Positions 23,661 to 34,771 of a DNA stretch of 64,000 nucleotides are shown here, in pieces. This DNA comes from Eustoma russellianum. Its lineage: Eukaryota; Streptophyta; Magnoliopsida; Gentianales; Gentianaceae. Made by a program: the position numbers and the translations under genes. A model generated the notes under the pieces. It saw nothing but the letters and a program-made list of their open reading frames with translations, was not told the origin of the DNA and did not search any database. Each line of letters starts with the position of its first letter. The stretch's first letter is position 1. The stretch covers positions 36,232,041 through 36,296,040 of the forward strand of contig AP025046.1 of the NCBI GenBank assembly GCA_036186865.1. The letters are read 5' to 3'.

Positions 23661-23859
23661 TTTCACAACATGCATAACTTGTCAAAGCTCCCCCTTAATA
23701 TATGCTCCCCCTCACTAATTGCACTGAATGAAAAACAATAACTTGAACAAGATGAGATGATGAAACAATTTTAATGAGCATCAACAATAAGATCAAGTTA
23801 TGAAAATTTCATTCATAAAGGCAGGAATAACAATTAACACCAACGAGAGGAAAAAAAAT

Positions 23860-25221
23860 TTACATAGCACCACCACTTGGTGGTGTAAACCCACTAAAGA
23901 CAAAACCTACACTAGCGGCAAAATCAGTGAATCCACCCATGGATCCACCAGCACCACCAGCAGCATCACCAGCACCTCACCAGAGCATCACCATCACCAC
24001 CCGTACCACCACCACCCACCACCATTTTCTCCCCTAAATCATCAAATTAGGAGGAAGAGCCCATGGACTGATATGCATGAATGCATTGCGAAATGCAGTC
24101 ATGCGCAGTTCATTTCGCGCATGCCGAGCTTCATGCTCAGCATCACGAAGATGCAACTGCTGAACGGTTTGTTCAAGGGCAGCAATGCGTGATAGTAATT
24201 CTGAAGAATTACTACCACCGGCGGTATCTTGAGGTCCTTCCTCGACCTCATCTGCATCAGGAATAGGGGTGGCCTTCCTCTTCTGCGAATCCACGGCCTG
24301 GGCGATGTTGTAATGGTCATAGACTTCAGATTTGACAACTTGGGTCAAGTCTTCATCAGAAATATTAACGCCTTTTGACTTCAACAATATTGTAACAATA
24401 TTGGCAAAAGGCAAGGCTTTTGACCCTTTTCGGAGAGCTGCAAACATGACCTCTATGATGATCCATGCAAGATTTAGCTGGGTAAGATGCTTGAGACGGT
24501 AAGAAACATAGAAATCCATGTTGCTTGGATTTCTAGTGGCCTTACCATTGATGCAGTAGGTGACCACCGCGAGCAGAATGCGATCCACCAACGGCATGTT
24601 CTAAGTCTTCTTGGAGGAGAAATACCCCAAATCAAATTTAACGTCCTGCTCCCGGACGCCGTATTTGGTACTCCAGTCAAATACGGAAAAATCAGTTAAT
24701 CCCTCGTTTCGGATTCTCAAGACTTCACAAATTTCAGGAATAGTGAGGCTGAGAGGGGTACCATCAATAACAGAGTTGAGGGAGAATGATTGAGACTCAG
24801 ATTGTAGGGTGACCCACAAGTTTGAATAAAAGAGCTGGGTGTGCTCGCGGGAGTATTGTTGCATGTCAGGTCTGGACCAAAGAGATGTCCAGCCCTGATG
24901 TTCCAACAGAGGAACAATCTCAAAAGCAGTGCTCGTCTCAGGAAGATTGCTGAGATTGAGCAGTTTTAGAGGGATAACAAGACGACTGGATGCTATCCAT
25001 TCTCGGAATAGCATCCCGGAGTAGTAGGAGAGATGAGCACCTTTGTCAATGGTGCGAGGAGGCTTTTTGATATCGGGATCAAATTTCTTCAGCCAAGGAA
25101 AGTTATCCTTGGTGAGCCCCTCTCGAATGGCTATGATTTCAGGAGGCTCAACAATGCCTTGTCCAACCGTTTGTTTTCGCTTTTGTGTTCTTGGGCGTTT
25201 GGAAGGACCAGCGGAAGCCAT
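23860..25221 (-). pseudogene. Copia-1 extra ORF in envelope position (plant-transposon-protein-like, coiled coil)
   Basis: Downstream of RNase H, minus-strand frame 25221-24034 is about 396 codons with one in-frame TAG at 24603-24601. The first part is basic (SKRPRTQKRKQ) and then has YSREHTQLFYSNLWV and NSVIDGTPLSLTIPEICEVL. The second has MPLVDRILLAVVTYCI and LKHLTQLNLAWIIIEVM. This wording resembles the family called putative plant transposon protein (assignment from memory of the family, not a search). Residues near 345-390 form a heptad-patterned coiled coil (LLSRIAALEQTVQQLHL). A Gly-rich tail to about 23860 lies in shifted frames. No clear signal peptide or transmembrane helix is seen, so envelope function is not shown. 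In Sireviruses this position often holds an env-like ORF. Confidence 0.65.
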
Positions 25222-25249
25222 TGTTGGAGGAAGGAGAGGTCTTGAAAAT

Positions 25250-25890
25250 TTTAAAGGAAGATGAAGAAGATGAGTGATAGGAAAGAAGAGAGGTTGGCTT
25301 TTAAAGGTGAGGAGAGGAAGAGGCTGATTGATGGAGTATGGTGGGAGAAGAACCTCCGGAGATTGGGCGTGGGCGCGCGGCTCGCAGGCCGGCTGACCGA
25401 GTTTGACGTGCCTGGGGCGGCCGTGGCCGCCCGTGGGCAGTGGGAGCAGAGCGGCTGTGAATTGATGGTCCTTGAATGGCGCGAAAACTGAAAGGCGGCG
25501 AAAAGACAGTGTGAGAATAGGGTTAAGCGCCTATTGTGACATCGAACGACTTCATAAGAAAGGATGAAGCGCCTAATGTCACTTCGAACGAAGTGACATC
25601 CTATGTCACTTCGAACAAGTGACATCCTTAATCAGGCTTGATGTGACATCGAACGCCTGAGAGTATGATGAAGCGCTTTATGTGTACTGATCTTGAAAAT
25701 TTTTGAAATTTTCATGCTCAAAACTCAAGATGGTTTTATCAACCCATATTGAGCAACCCCAACCTACTTCTTATGGATAAAAGACATCGCTAGGCAAGGG
25801 TTTCGTGAAAATGTCCGCAAGTTGGTCATGTGTAGGAACAAATTCTACACTTACCAAGTTCTTTTGTACACAATCACGGATGAAATGATA
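25250..25890 (-). other. Copia-1 spacer between RNase H and extra ORF, with palindromes
   Basis: No supported ORF (the frame 25625-25251 is low-complexity). 25520-25680 carries the same kind of units as the LTR array (aagcgcctaatgtcac, catcgaacgcctga). It includes the near-perfect palindrome gtcacttcgaacgaagtgac at 25578-25597. Confidence 0.65.
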
Positions 25891-25892
25891 CC

Positions 25893-27216
25893 TCACTTCA
25901 ATGTGCTTGGTCCGACTATGTTGGACGGGATTTTGTGCAATATTATGGCGGACGTGTTATCACACAAAATTGGCACCTTTGAGAAGTGAATGTTATAATC
26001 ATTTAACGTGTTAGTCATCCATAACAATTGTGCACAACACGAGGCGGCCGACACATATTCGGATTCCGCCGTAGAGAGAGACACACTGTTTTGTTTCTTG
26101 GAGAACCAAGAAACGAGACAATCTCCAAGAAACTGACAAGTTCCGGAGGTGCTCTTTCTATCAACTAGACTCCCCGCATAATCGGAGTCACAATAACCTC
26201 TTAAATCAAAACATGCATTCTTAGGATAAAATAAACCAAATTTCAAAGTACTTCTAAGGTATCTAAGGATGCGTTTTACCGCAATAAAATGCATCTCCCT
26301 AGGATCACTTTGAAATCTAGCACATAAGCATACTGCATGTAAAATATCGGGTCTACTAGCCGTTAAATAAAGTAGACTACCTATAATGCCACGATACAAG
26401 GTTACCTCGACATGCTTTCCCTTTTCATCCTTGTCAAGCTTTGCACTTGTGCTCATAGGAGTGTTCACCTCTCTTCCTTCACCAAAGTTGTACTTTTTGA
26501 GCAAGTCTCTTGTGTATTTGGCTTGGGAAATGTACACACCATCTTTGGTTTGCTTGATTTGTAATCCAAGGAAATAATTTAGCTCGCCCATCATGCTCAT
26601 CTCGAACTCACCTTGCATAAGACTAGCAAATTGCTCACAAAGACAATTGTTAGTAGCACCAAAAATAATATCATCAACATATACTTGAACAATTAAATGA
26701 TTCCTACCTTGTTCTTTTATGAACAAAGTAGTGTCAACTTTACCTCTTGAAAAACCATTATTAAGAAGAAAAGTACTTAACCTCTCGTACCAAGCTCTTG
26801 GAGCTTGTTTGAGGCCGTAAAGAGCCTTTTTAAGTTTGAAGACATGATGTGGTGAATCATGACATTCAAACCCGGGAGGTTGTGCAACATACACTTCCTC
26901 TTGAATAACACCATTCAAGAACGCGGATTTAACATCCATTTGGTAAAGTGTAAAATCTATAACAAGCATATGCTAATAACATTCTAATAGCTTCAAGCCG
27001 TGCTACGGGTGCAAATGTCTCATCAAAATCAATACCTTCTTCTTGACGGTATCCTTGAGCAACTAACCTAGCCTTGTTTCTAGTGACATTACCTTGATCA
27101 TCCATCTTGTTACGAAAAACCCATTTCGTACCAATAATAGGATGATCGTGTGGTTTGGGAACTAACTCCCAAACATCACTTCTTTCAAATTGGTTTAATT
27201 CTTCTTGCATAGCCAA
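25893..27216 (-). pseudogene. Copia-1 reverse transcriptase and RNase H
   Basis: RVT_2 type. 27216-26929 has ELVPKPHDHPIIGTKWVFRN and NKARLVAQGYRQEEGIDF. 26969-25893 continues with MDVKSAFLNGVIQEEVYV, HVFKLKKALYGLKQAPRAWY, the catalytic VYVDDIIFGAT and YNFGEGREVNTPMS. The RNase H portion has YCDSDYAGSLVDRKSTSGT and SLSTAESEYVSAASC. The catalytic Asp pair and the RNase H Asp/Glu residues are present. One frame change near 26950 and an early end near 25893 (KIPSNIVGPSTLK) break the polyprotein. The role is to copy element RNA into DNA in the particle. Confidence 0.9.
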
Positions 27217-27479
27217 GATCCAATTTTCATCAAGAAGTGCGTCTTTAATATTTTTAGGCTCTATAAGAGAGACAAATGCATTCTCTCTATATTGCCTTCG
27301 TGTGGTGATACCTCTATTTAAATCACCTATGACTAACTCTTGAGGGTGAGAACTTTTGTGCTTAAATGATCTAGGAAGATTGGATACATCACCTCCAACT
27401 TCCTCTTGATCATGTTCCGGAAGAGATGAACCTTCATCATTATCATGAACCTCATGTTCCGGAATGTGTGATGCATTTT

Positions 27480-28620
27480 CTACATTTTGTGAATCAACAT
27501 GAGTAGAGAGACATTTTTACTTGACTCACTAAGTTCATTTACACAAGGTGGAGGAGTGCCTTCAAGAGGTTCAACTCTCAAGTCAACGAAGATGTTTCCA
27601 TTTGGAGGATCATCAACGATCTCTCGTTGAGGAACAACCATAGGAACATCCTCAAGAATTTCTTCTTGAGGAGTCACATCTTCATCCTCTTCACAATCCT
27701 CATTAAGTTTAGGTTCATCACTAAGTGACTCATTAAACTTAACATGGATTGATTCTTCCACCTTTTGACTCCTTTTGTTGAAAACACGAAATGCTTTACT
27801 ATTTGAGGCATAACCTAAAAAGATACCTTCATCCGCTTTGAGGTCAAGTTTGTCCAAAGTATCTTTGGTATTAAGTATAAAACACTTGCAACCAAAGACT
27901 TTGAAATACCCAATGTTGGGAACTTTTCCATTCCAAAGCTCATAGGGTGTCACATTTAGGTATGGTCTCAAATAGACACGATTGATCACATGGCAAGCGG
28001 CATTAACCGCTTCGGCCCAAAAATACTTAGGCAAACCGAACTCATTCAACATTGCTCTACACATTTCTTGTAGATTCTATTCTTTCGTTCGGCCACACCA
28101 TTTTGTTGAGGAGTTCTAGGTGCCGAAAGGTCATGAGAGTATCCTTTGGATACGCAAAACCTTTTGAAATCACCATCGAACTCACCACCACGATCACTAC
28201 GGATGGTTTTGATGGTGTCACCCACATGATTTTCCAATCGTTTACTTAGACTTATAAACTCACTACATGCATCACTTTTCTCAGCAAGAAACATCACCCA
28301 TGTATAAAGAGTATAGTCATCTACTACCACGAAGGTATAATGTTTACCACCCAAGCTTCTTGTTCCAACATCCCCATACAAATCCATATGAAGCAATTGT
28401 AGGGGCTTGGAGGTGGAAATATTTGTCTTGGGTTTGAAACTTGTTTTCACAAGTTCGCCTTTGACAAGTGTCACATAGTCATTGTTTTCGAAACTCATTT
28501 TTGGAAGGCCTCGGACTTTATCATTTTCGCAAATAAATTTAAATGTTTTGAAACATACATGTCCGAGACGTCTATGCCATAGTTGCGTTAAATCATTCTT
28601 AGCAACTAGACAAGACACTT
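27480..28620 (-). pseudogene. Copia-1 integrase
   Basis: 28618-28046 has the GAG_pre-integrase zinc region start (LWHRRLGHVCFKTF) and the rve core. The DDE residues are recognisable: Asp in LLHMDLYGDVG, Asp in TIRSDRGGEFDG, Glu in QQNGVAERKN. The second half of the HHCC site is degraded where the C-X2-C should be. 28064-27480 in another frame holds the copia integrase C-terminal part (VFGCKCFILNTKDTLDKLD, DEGIFLGYASNSKAFRVFN) and an acidic linker. Integrase inserts the cDNA; here the frame change near 28055 breaks it. Confidence 0.9.
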
Positions 28621-28784
28621 TTGAGAAACCAAATCATTGATGCTAACTTTGTAAATATTTTTGAAACGCAAAGCTTCAAATAAAATCTTTTCTTCCTTTT
28701 TCACAACACACTTGTTTTCAAAAAACGTTATCTCATAGTTAGCATCACCAAAGTTGACTGACACTTATCAAGTTAAACTTAGAC

Positions 28785-28990
28785 CTACAACATATAAGAC
28801 ATCACTAAGAGAGAAGGAATCGTTACCACAATACCATGTCCTTTGATTTGGCCTTTGCTACCGCCAAAGTGGACAACTCCTCCGTCTTGCATAGTGAGTC
28901 TATGGAAGAGACGTTTGTCTCCCGTCATATGGTTGTGAACACCCACTGTCCACGACCCATTTGACCTTCTTGTCTTCGCTTTCTCCATTG
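28785..28990 (-). pseudogene. Copia-1 aspartic protease remnant
   Basis: The frame 28988-28785 reads GSWTV then HMTGDKRLFHRLTMQDGGVV and a KGQIKGHGIV segment. The active-site DSGCS triplet region lies in a different frame at about 28945, just upstream of HMTGDK, so a single-base shift separates the catalytic residue from its downstream fold. The protease would cut the polyprotein. Confidence 0.75.
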
Positions 28991-29759
28991 AGTGCTAGGC
29001 CTACAAAGAACCATATGAAGTTGGTACCCTTTTTGTTTTGGGTCTTGAAGGTTAGTTACCTTCATCTTGCCTTTCGGCACCCACACAAGATTCTTATTAT
29101 TTTAGCTCTACATACTCTTTCTACATGACCTTTCCTATTGCAAATAAAAAACATGTAGGAGTATGCTTGTGTGTTGGTGCATGCTTGTGCGAATGTTTAA
29201 TGCATTGGCACATGTCGTGTTTCCTTCTTAGGAACCACCTTCTTCGGAATTGAAGAAGGTTTTTGTTTGCACAACATGAACCAAAGGTTGTGATACCTTT
29301 GGTGCATTAGCCTTTTGTTTATGCATGTGCCTTTGCTTCTTCAGGAGGTTTTAGACTCCTTGATCACTTGTGCTTGTTCCTTTTTATTTCCCTTCTTAGA
29401 TGCATACATGAACTAGGTTTGACTTCATGCTTGGCCTAGATGCATCTTTGATCTCTACCTTTTAAGCACTTACCTTGATTCATTTTCTTATCCTCAAGGG
29501 CTTGAGCACATGATTCATCAAATCATGTTTCTCTTCAAGTGCAATCACATGCATTGTTAAAAATATGTCATGCTCAAGTTGCAATGCAATGTGATTTTCT
29601 AACGTGTCATTATACTCATTTATGCATGCTCTAAACTCTTTCTGACACGTTGATACTTTAAATCAAGGAGATCATTTTCTTGTATTAAATCATCTCGCTC
29701 ATCAATAACTTTATAATGAGATTGAAATGTTGCATACCTCCTTGTCATCGTCAATGGCC
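28991..29759 (-). other. Copia-1 decayed region between gag and protease
   Basis: About 770 bp with no frame longer than about 60 codons. Short-period sequence with repeated catgcttgtg and cttcttaga words. It is probably the low-complexity linker of the Sirevirus gag, broken by many indels. Confidence 0.4.
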
Positions 29760-30850
29760 ATTAGTGCGAAGAATTCCTTGTCAAGATCATCTCCACCACC
29801 CCCGTGAGTGCAAGATCATCTCGATCGCCATTGTCGCTCTCGGATCCGGAAAGGAAACTCTCCCAATGGGCATACTTCCGCTTGCAAAGCCTTCTTCCTT
29901 TGGTAGATGGCCTTTTATCTTTGAGTTGCGCTCCTTCACCCGACAATCCTTCATGAAGTGACCAAGCTTCCCACATTTGTAGCATTTATTCTCTTGGTCC
30001 TTCACCTTGTCCTTAGAGTACCTTTCCTTGACGAATCTCTTGGCTTCGTCACCCATTCTTTCTTGCAATGCGTCGGAATCTTTTGACAAGAAGTCCGACT
30101 TCATCATCCGAATCCTCCGACTCAACTACCAATGCCTTTGAAGATTGGCGAATAGGATCATTCTTCTCTGTGCATCCAAATGAATCTCATAAGTGATGAG
30201 ATTCCCGTATAACTCGTCCAAGGTGATTGTTTCAAGATCCTTGGACTCCTCAATGGCCGTCACTTTCGCGTTTTATTCTCTTCCTAAACTGTTTAGGAAG
30301 CAATGGTTTAGATCCTCTTGTTCTATCTTCTTGCCAACCGCTTTGAGAAGGTTGACGAGCTTGGTGAATCTTTGGATGGACTCTTCAATCTTTTCACCTT
30401 TGGGGACAGTGAAGTTGTAAAATTGTTTTATCAACTGTCTCCTTTTGGCCTTTCTTACTTGAGATTGTTCCTTCGTGGATCATCTCAAGCTTGTCCAAGC
30501 CTCGTGTGCGGATTGGACACCTTGAATCTGAACTCTCTCATTTGTGGAAAGAGAGCTATTTAAAATAGCAAGAGCTTTGCTATTTATGGCCACTGAAACT
30601 CCTCCTCAGGAGTAGGATCATCATATCGATGGGAATCATAGATCCTCTTGAGACCTCAACCCATATTCTGTGAGAACAAGAACGCAAGTAGGTTTCCATG
30701 TTTGACTTCCACAGAGGGTAGTTTAAAGGGTCAAACATGGGAACTTTAACATGAACATTTGAGATAGAAGGGAATAGGGTTTCCTGCCTCCTTCTTCTGG
30801 AGGTTTCAGCACTAGGAGAACCCAAATCATCAAAAACAAGGGATCCATAC
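29760..30850 (-). pseudogene. Copia-1 Gag
   Basis: 30825-30580 holds the N-terminal copia gag motif (KVPMFDPLNYPLWKSNMETY). 30125-29787 holds the zinc knuckle CYKCGKLGHFMKDC preceded by a charged stretch (RFVKERYSKDKVKDQENK). The UBN2-like middle (30560-30130) is split among frames. The frame starts within 50-70 bp of the primer-binding site, as expected. Gag would form the particle and bind RNA. Confidence 0.8.
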
Positions 30851-30895
30851 TAGAAATGATCAAATCTTGTATTTGGGACTCAAATAAGCAGATGA

Positions 30896-30908
30896 GGCTC
30901 TGATACCA
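30896..30908 (-). other. Copia-1 primer-binding site
   Basis: The minus strand reads tggtatcagagcc, two bases (at) after the LTR end ...ccctaaca. Complementary to initiator Met-tRNA. Confidence 0.9.
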
Positions 30909-30910
30909 AT

Positions 30911-32388
30911 TGTTAGGGTCCCTTAGAACACACTAGAAGGGGGGGTTGAATAGTGTGTTCACCAAGTATGGATATTTTGTGGCTATTTTTCGTTTTGAGT
31001 GCAACCATACTTGGATGTGTTCTTTAGAAAGAATAAAACTTGAAAGACAGTAAAGAACACAAGTATGTATAGAGGTTCAAGTCAAGAGACTTTACTCCTC
31101 TACCTTCTTGATGTTTCACAGAAGGATTTTGAAATGGGGATTGTTATTTCTTTTGGGGGAAACAACAATCAAAACAAATCAAGAAAATACAAAACTAGGC
31201 ACCTTGCCTAGACCACAACCAAGAATTCTAACCCTTTGAAGTTTAGCCTCCAAAGATCTTCTTTGCCCTCAAAGAAATCTTGTAGGGAGAATAGTGCACC
31301 ACACCTATCAACTAACCCTTCAAAGTCTAGAAAACTTAAACAAAGAGCACCCTTGCTCCTTGACCAACAATCTACCCAATCTCTCACAGAATAATCTCAC
31401 CAAGAAGAAGACTCTTCTTCTTACAATAATCACTCTCAACAATAAAGTAAAGATGTACAAAGATTACAAATATTTTGAGAGCTTGAGCTTGAGAGAACTT
31501 GAGAGCTTGCAATGTAGAAAGTTGGAGAAGAGAATGAGGAAAACCCTTCTTTTATCAATCTTCAAAATTCTTCCCGTTTGAAACCTTCTGCACTGACATT
31601 AATGGGTTTTGGCATCATGTGTTGGTGAGTCCTCATCATTGGAGATCTCCCTTTGGCATGTAGCAAACATTCTTGGAGAGATTTCAAAGTGAATGCCAAG
31701 AAAGGAAACCTGAAAAAACTCAACAGAGAGGAGCCTGCAAAAGAGACACTAAAAAGAGAGGGTACAAAGAGTCAACTGATGTTAAAAAGTGAAGTTCAAG
31801 ACCTTTGTAACGTTAGTCACATGAAGCGCCTAATGTGCAAAAGCACAGGCGTTCGAAGTGACATTGAGCGCTTGATGTGAAAATGAACAGTCGTTCGAAG
31901 TCACGTCAAGCGCCTAATGTGGGCTTCTTAAGTCGTTCGAAGTCACATGAAGCGCTTAATGTGGCACTTCATGCTTGTTCGAACTAACTCTGACTTTTAC
32001 TCAGAGAAAGTACTTAGGAGTACGTGCCCAGCCAGGGGAAAAGTACTTTTGGCATGGTGGACTACATGAAGCGCCTAAAGGGGCGTTCAAAGTGTTCGCA
32101 CTTTCAACAGGTCACATAAAGCGCCTAATTAGGCGTTCAAAGTGTCCTGTTTTTCAAACACACACATGAAGCGCCTAATCTAGGCGTTCGAAGTGTTCGC
32201 AGATCCAGACACTTCATATAAAGCGCCTAATCTAGGCGTTCGAAGTTTACTGGACTCCACCAAGGTACATTAAGCGCCTAATGTAGGCGTTCGAAGTATA
32301 CTGACTTCAAACAACTAACATGAAGCGCCTAATGGGTTGTTCAATGTGCCAAATTGTGCAAATCATCAAAACTCAACATGTTCTAACA
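30911..32388 (-). repeat. Copia-1 5' LTR
   Basis: 1478 bp, partner of 22172-23641. It contains the promoter of the element and a second copy of the palindrome array at 31815-32345. The outer end is followed by the CAAAA target duplication and then eIF2-alpha 3' flank. Confidence 0.9.
31815..32345. repeat. Array of palindromic units in Copia-1 5' LTR
   Basis: Same ten-unit array as 23075-23600, with small differences. For example the fifth unit reads catgaagcgcctaaagg here against a shortened form in the other LTR. Hairpin-capable cgcctaatctaggcg occurs near 32175 and 32225. Confidence 0.85.
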
Positions 32389-32700
32389 CAAAAAGCTCCT
32401 AGGTGTTAAAAAATAACCATTGTAAAAGATGATATTAAAGGTTGCTTTCACTCTGCTATCCCATGGCCTGAGTTTTCCAGATCGACGTCTCCCATTCCCG
32501 TGTCCTCTTCCTCTTCACTATCTTCATCTCCACCAATCTCTCATTTTGTGCACCGAGCTTAGCCATTTGTTCCGCAAGCATTTTATCCTCCCGCTCGCTC
32601 ACCGCTCTAGGTGCCTCCTTGACTGTAAGTTTTCCTTTGTGTTGCTCAATCTCTTCAGTGCATGCTTGATTGCTTGTTGAGAGTACTTATCCCTTGGTCC
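32389..32700 (-). pseudogene. eIF2-alpha fragment, C-terminal part (split by Copia-2)
   Basis: Minus strand from 32700 reads DQGIS-like, then EEIEQHKGKLTVKEAPRAV, SERED, KMLAEQMAKL and, after a one-base frame change, the acidic tail ending EDTGMGDVDLENSG and a TGA at 32450-32448. These are the conserved C-terminal segments of the alpha subunit of translation initiation factor 2. The sequence joins onto 38356-38692 across Copia-2. The tail is followed by about 60 bp of 3' flank that Copia-1 interrupts at 32388. Frame changes show it is a pseudogene. Confidence 0.85.
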
Positions 32701-33215
32701 TGTGAAATTTACCGCAAACACCAAGCAAACAGCGGTGAAAACAACAATTAAGCATCCATGCGTAAAGCTAAAGCACAAAAATGAATGTGCTCGAAAGATA
32801 GCACGCAATGGCAAAGCAAGAAGGAAGAAAAATCAGAGAGCTTTCTGAATAAACTTGGTAACCGTTCTTGGCACAGTACATTCGGTTATATAGCTGAAAT
32901 GTAGAAGACAACATGCAAAAAGACTAAAATGCCCTTCAGATCATACTACCATAGAACTTAAGTAAGGGTAAAAAGCGTAATTTCACGCTATTTAAACTTC
33001 CCCGCCATCGTCCTTCTTCTTCTTCCTCCTCACGCACCTCAGCATCCTTTTCACCCCCGTGCACCTCGTTGCTTAGCCATCATCACACGCAACCTCTCCA
33101 ACTCACACTCAACCAACTGATCACTAAGACTCTTAATTGAAGATTGACACTGCAATTTCACAACACCTGCATCCAACGCATTACGGATCACTGATCATCA
33201 ACCTTATCTTTGACA
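32701..33215 (-). repeat. Copia-2 3' LTR
   Basis: Minus strand starts TGTCAAAGATAAGG right after the polypurine tract and ends TTTCACA. It contains a pyrimidine-rich cttcttcttcctcctc patch. Near-identical to 37838-38355. Confidence 0.92.
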
Positions 33216-33720
33216 TCCCCCCTCAAGCATAGCTTGCCATAGAGATTGTGTAATCCAAGCAATGTCATTAACTGCATCATCCTCTTAGAGTCAAGGGCCT
33301 TAGTGGATATATCCGCCAACTGCATCTCCGTACGAACTGGCATCAACTTTATTACACCTTCCTGCACCATATCTCTAACCACATGACAATCTATCTCAAT
33401 GTGCTTCGTCCTTTCATGGAAAACAGGATTCTCAGCAATATAAATTGCGCTTTTACTGTCACAAAAGAGCTCTACTAACACTTGATCACTCAGTCCCAAA
33501 TCACTCATAAGATACAAAAGCCACTGTATTCGCAGGTGACCATAGCCATCGCCCTGTATTCTGCCTCAGCTGATGAACGTGACACCGTGGTTTGCTTCTT
33601 AGCTTTCCATGAAACTAGAGCATTCCCAAAGAAAACACAATACCCGGTGACTGACCTTCTAGTTTCACGGCATCCTCCCCAATCAGCATCCACAAAAGCC
33701 TTCAATTCAGATTCCCACTT
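33188..33720 (-). pseudogene. Copia-2 RNase H
   Basis: 33705-33505 reads KAFVDADWGGCRETRRSVTG and SRSSAEAEYRAMAM. 33517-33188 in another frame continues with ELFCDSKSAIYIAENPVFHE, KHIEIDCHVVRD and QLADISTKALD. The catalytic Asp and Glu residues are visible. The frame shifts twice here (near 33703 and 33510), so the domain is split from RT and in itself. Confidence 0.88.
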
Positions 33721-34730
33721 CTAGGGAACAGCAGACCTTGTCCTACCGTACCTTTAATATATCTGAGGAGTCTATGTGCAGCCTTTAGATGATTTTCAGT
33801 GGGGCAGTCAAGAAATTGACTCAATTGCTGAACTGTAAAAGCAATGTCTGGTCTTGTAATGGTGAGATAGATAAGCTTCCCAATCAACTTCCTGTAATGT
33901 GTAGCATCCTCCAACTGTGCTGAGTCTTGGTGTGTCAGGCTAAGATGACTCTCCATAGGACTCCTAGCTGGTTTAGCCTCCAAAAAACCAGCCTGCTCCA
34001 GAAGCTCTAAAGTATATTTTCGTTGGTTCACACTAATCCCCCCCTTAGCCTGAGCCACCTCAATGCCTAAGAAAAATCTTAGCAATCCCAAATCCTTGAT
34101 CTGAAATGCCTGGTGCAAGGCACTTTTGATCTCAGTGATGAGACCCGTATTACTTGATGCTACTATGATATCATCAACATATACCAAGAGCAAGATATAG
34201 TATGTGTCAACTGTTTTGGTAAACAAGGTGTAATCACACTTAGACTGACAGAACCCCATGGACAACAAAAATCTAGTGAGGGTAGCATTCCATTCCCGGC
34301 TAGCCTGTTTCAACCCATACAGAGACTTGTTAAGCTTGCAGACCATGTCTGGACCTCCTACTGACATACCAGGTGGGGGTAACATGTAAATATCCTCATG
34401 CAAATCACCATGTAGGAAGGCATTATTGACATCTAGCTGATGAAGATGCCACTGAAATCTAGCTGCCAAAGCCAGTACCACCCTAACAGTTGTCATCTTG
34501 GCAACTGGAGAAAAGGTGTCCATGTAATCAATGCCATACTGTTGGGTATAGCCTTTTGCAACCAATCTGGCCTTGTGTCTCTCCACAGTCCCGTCTGCCT
34601 TCAGCTTCACCTTATACACCCATCTACATCCAATGGCCTTCTTGTCTTTAGGCAAAGGCACCACAGTCCAGGTATCATTGGCTTCCAATGCTGCTAACTC
34701 CACAGCCATAGCATCCTGCCACACAGACAT
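33702..34730 (-). pseudogene. Copia-2 reverse transcriptase
   Basis: RVT_2 domain in one frame of 342 codons: WQDAMAVELAALEANDTWTV, HKARLVAKGYTQQYGIDYMD, QLDVNNAFLHGDLHEDIYM, KLNKSLYGLKQASREWN, the catalytic LLVYVDDIIVASS, and PDIAFTVQQLSQFLDCPTEN. The domain itself is uninterrupted. It is out of frame with the integrase upstream and with RNase H downstream. Confidence 0.92.
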
Positions 34731-34771
34731 ACTAGAAGCTTCTGCATAGTTATGAGGTTCAACATGTGCAT

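Larger units (their letters stand above)
22172..32388 (-). mobile_element. Copia-1: Sirevirus-type (SIRE/Maximus-like) LTR retrotransposon, complete
   Basis: A 10.2-kb element with two nearly identical LTRs (22172-23641 and 30911-32388), a primer-binding site at 30896-30908, a polypurine tract after 23641 and a perfect 5-bp target duplication CAAAA (22167-22171 and 32389-32393). The minus-strand order is gag, protease, integrase, RT/RNase H, then an extra ORF before the 3' LTR. Integrase before RT marks it as Ty1/copia. The RT wording (NKARLVAQGYRQEEGIDFDE), long LTRs and the extra ORF in the envelope position point to the Sirevirus group. High LTR similarity implies a recent insertion, although the frames are broken by small indels. 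Confidence 0.9.

Noticed and set aside
23936..24020. CACCAC/CATCAC repeat as a His-rich protein or microsatellite locus
   Set aside because: On the minus strand it is the frame-shifted Gly-rich tail of the extra ORF, so it was folded into that feature.
25251..25625. 124-codon minus-strand ORF upstream of the extra ORF of Copia-1
   Set aside because: Low-complexity and palindromic repeat sequence. No similarity recognised. A leader peptide cannot be excluded but is unsupported.
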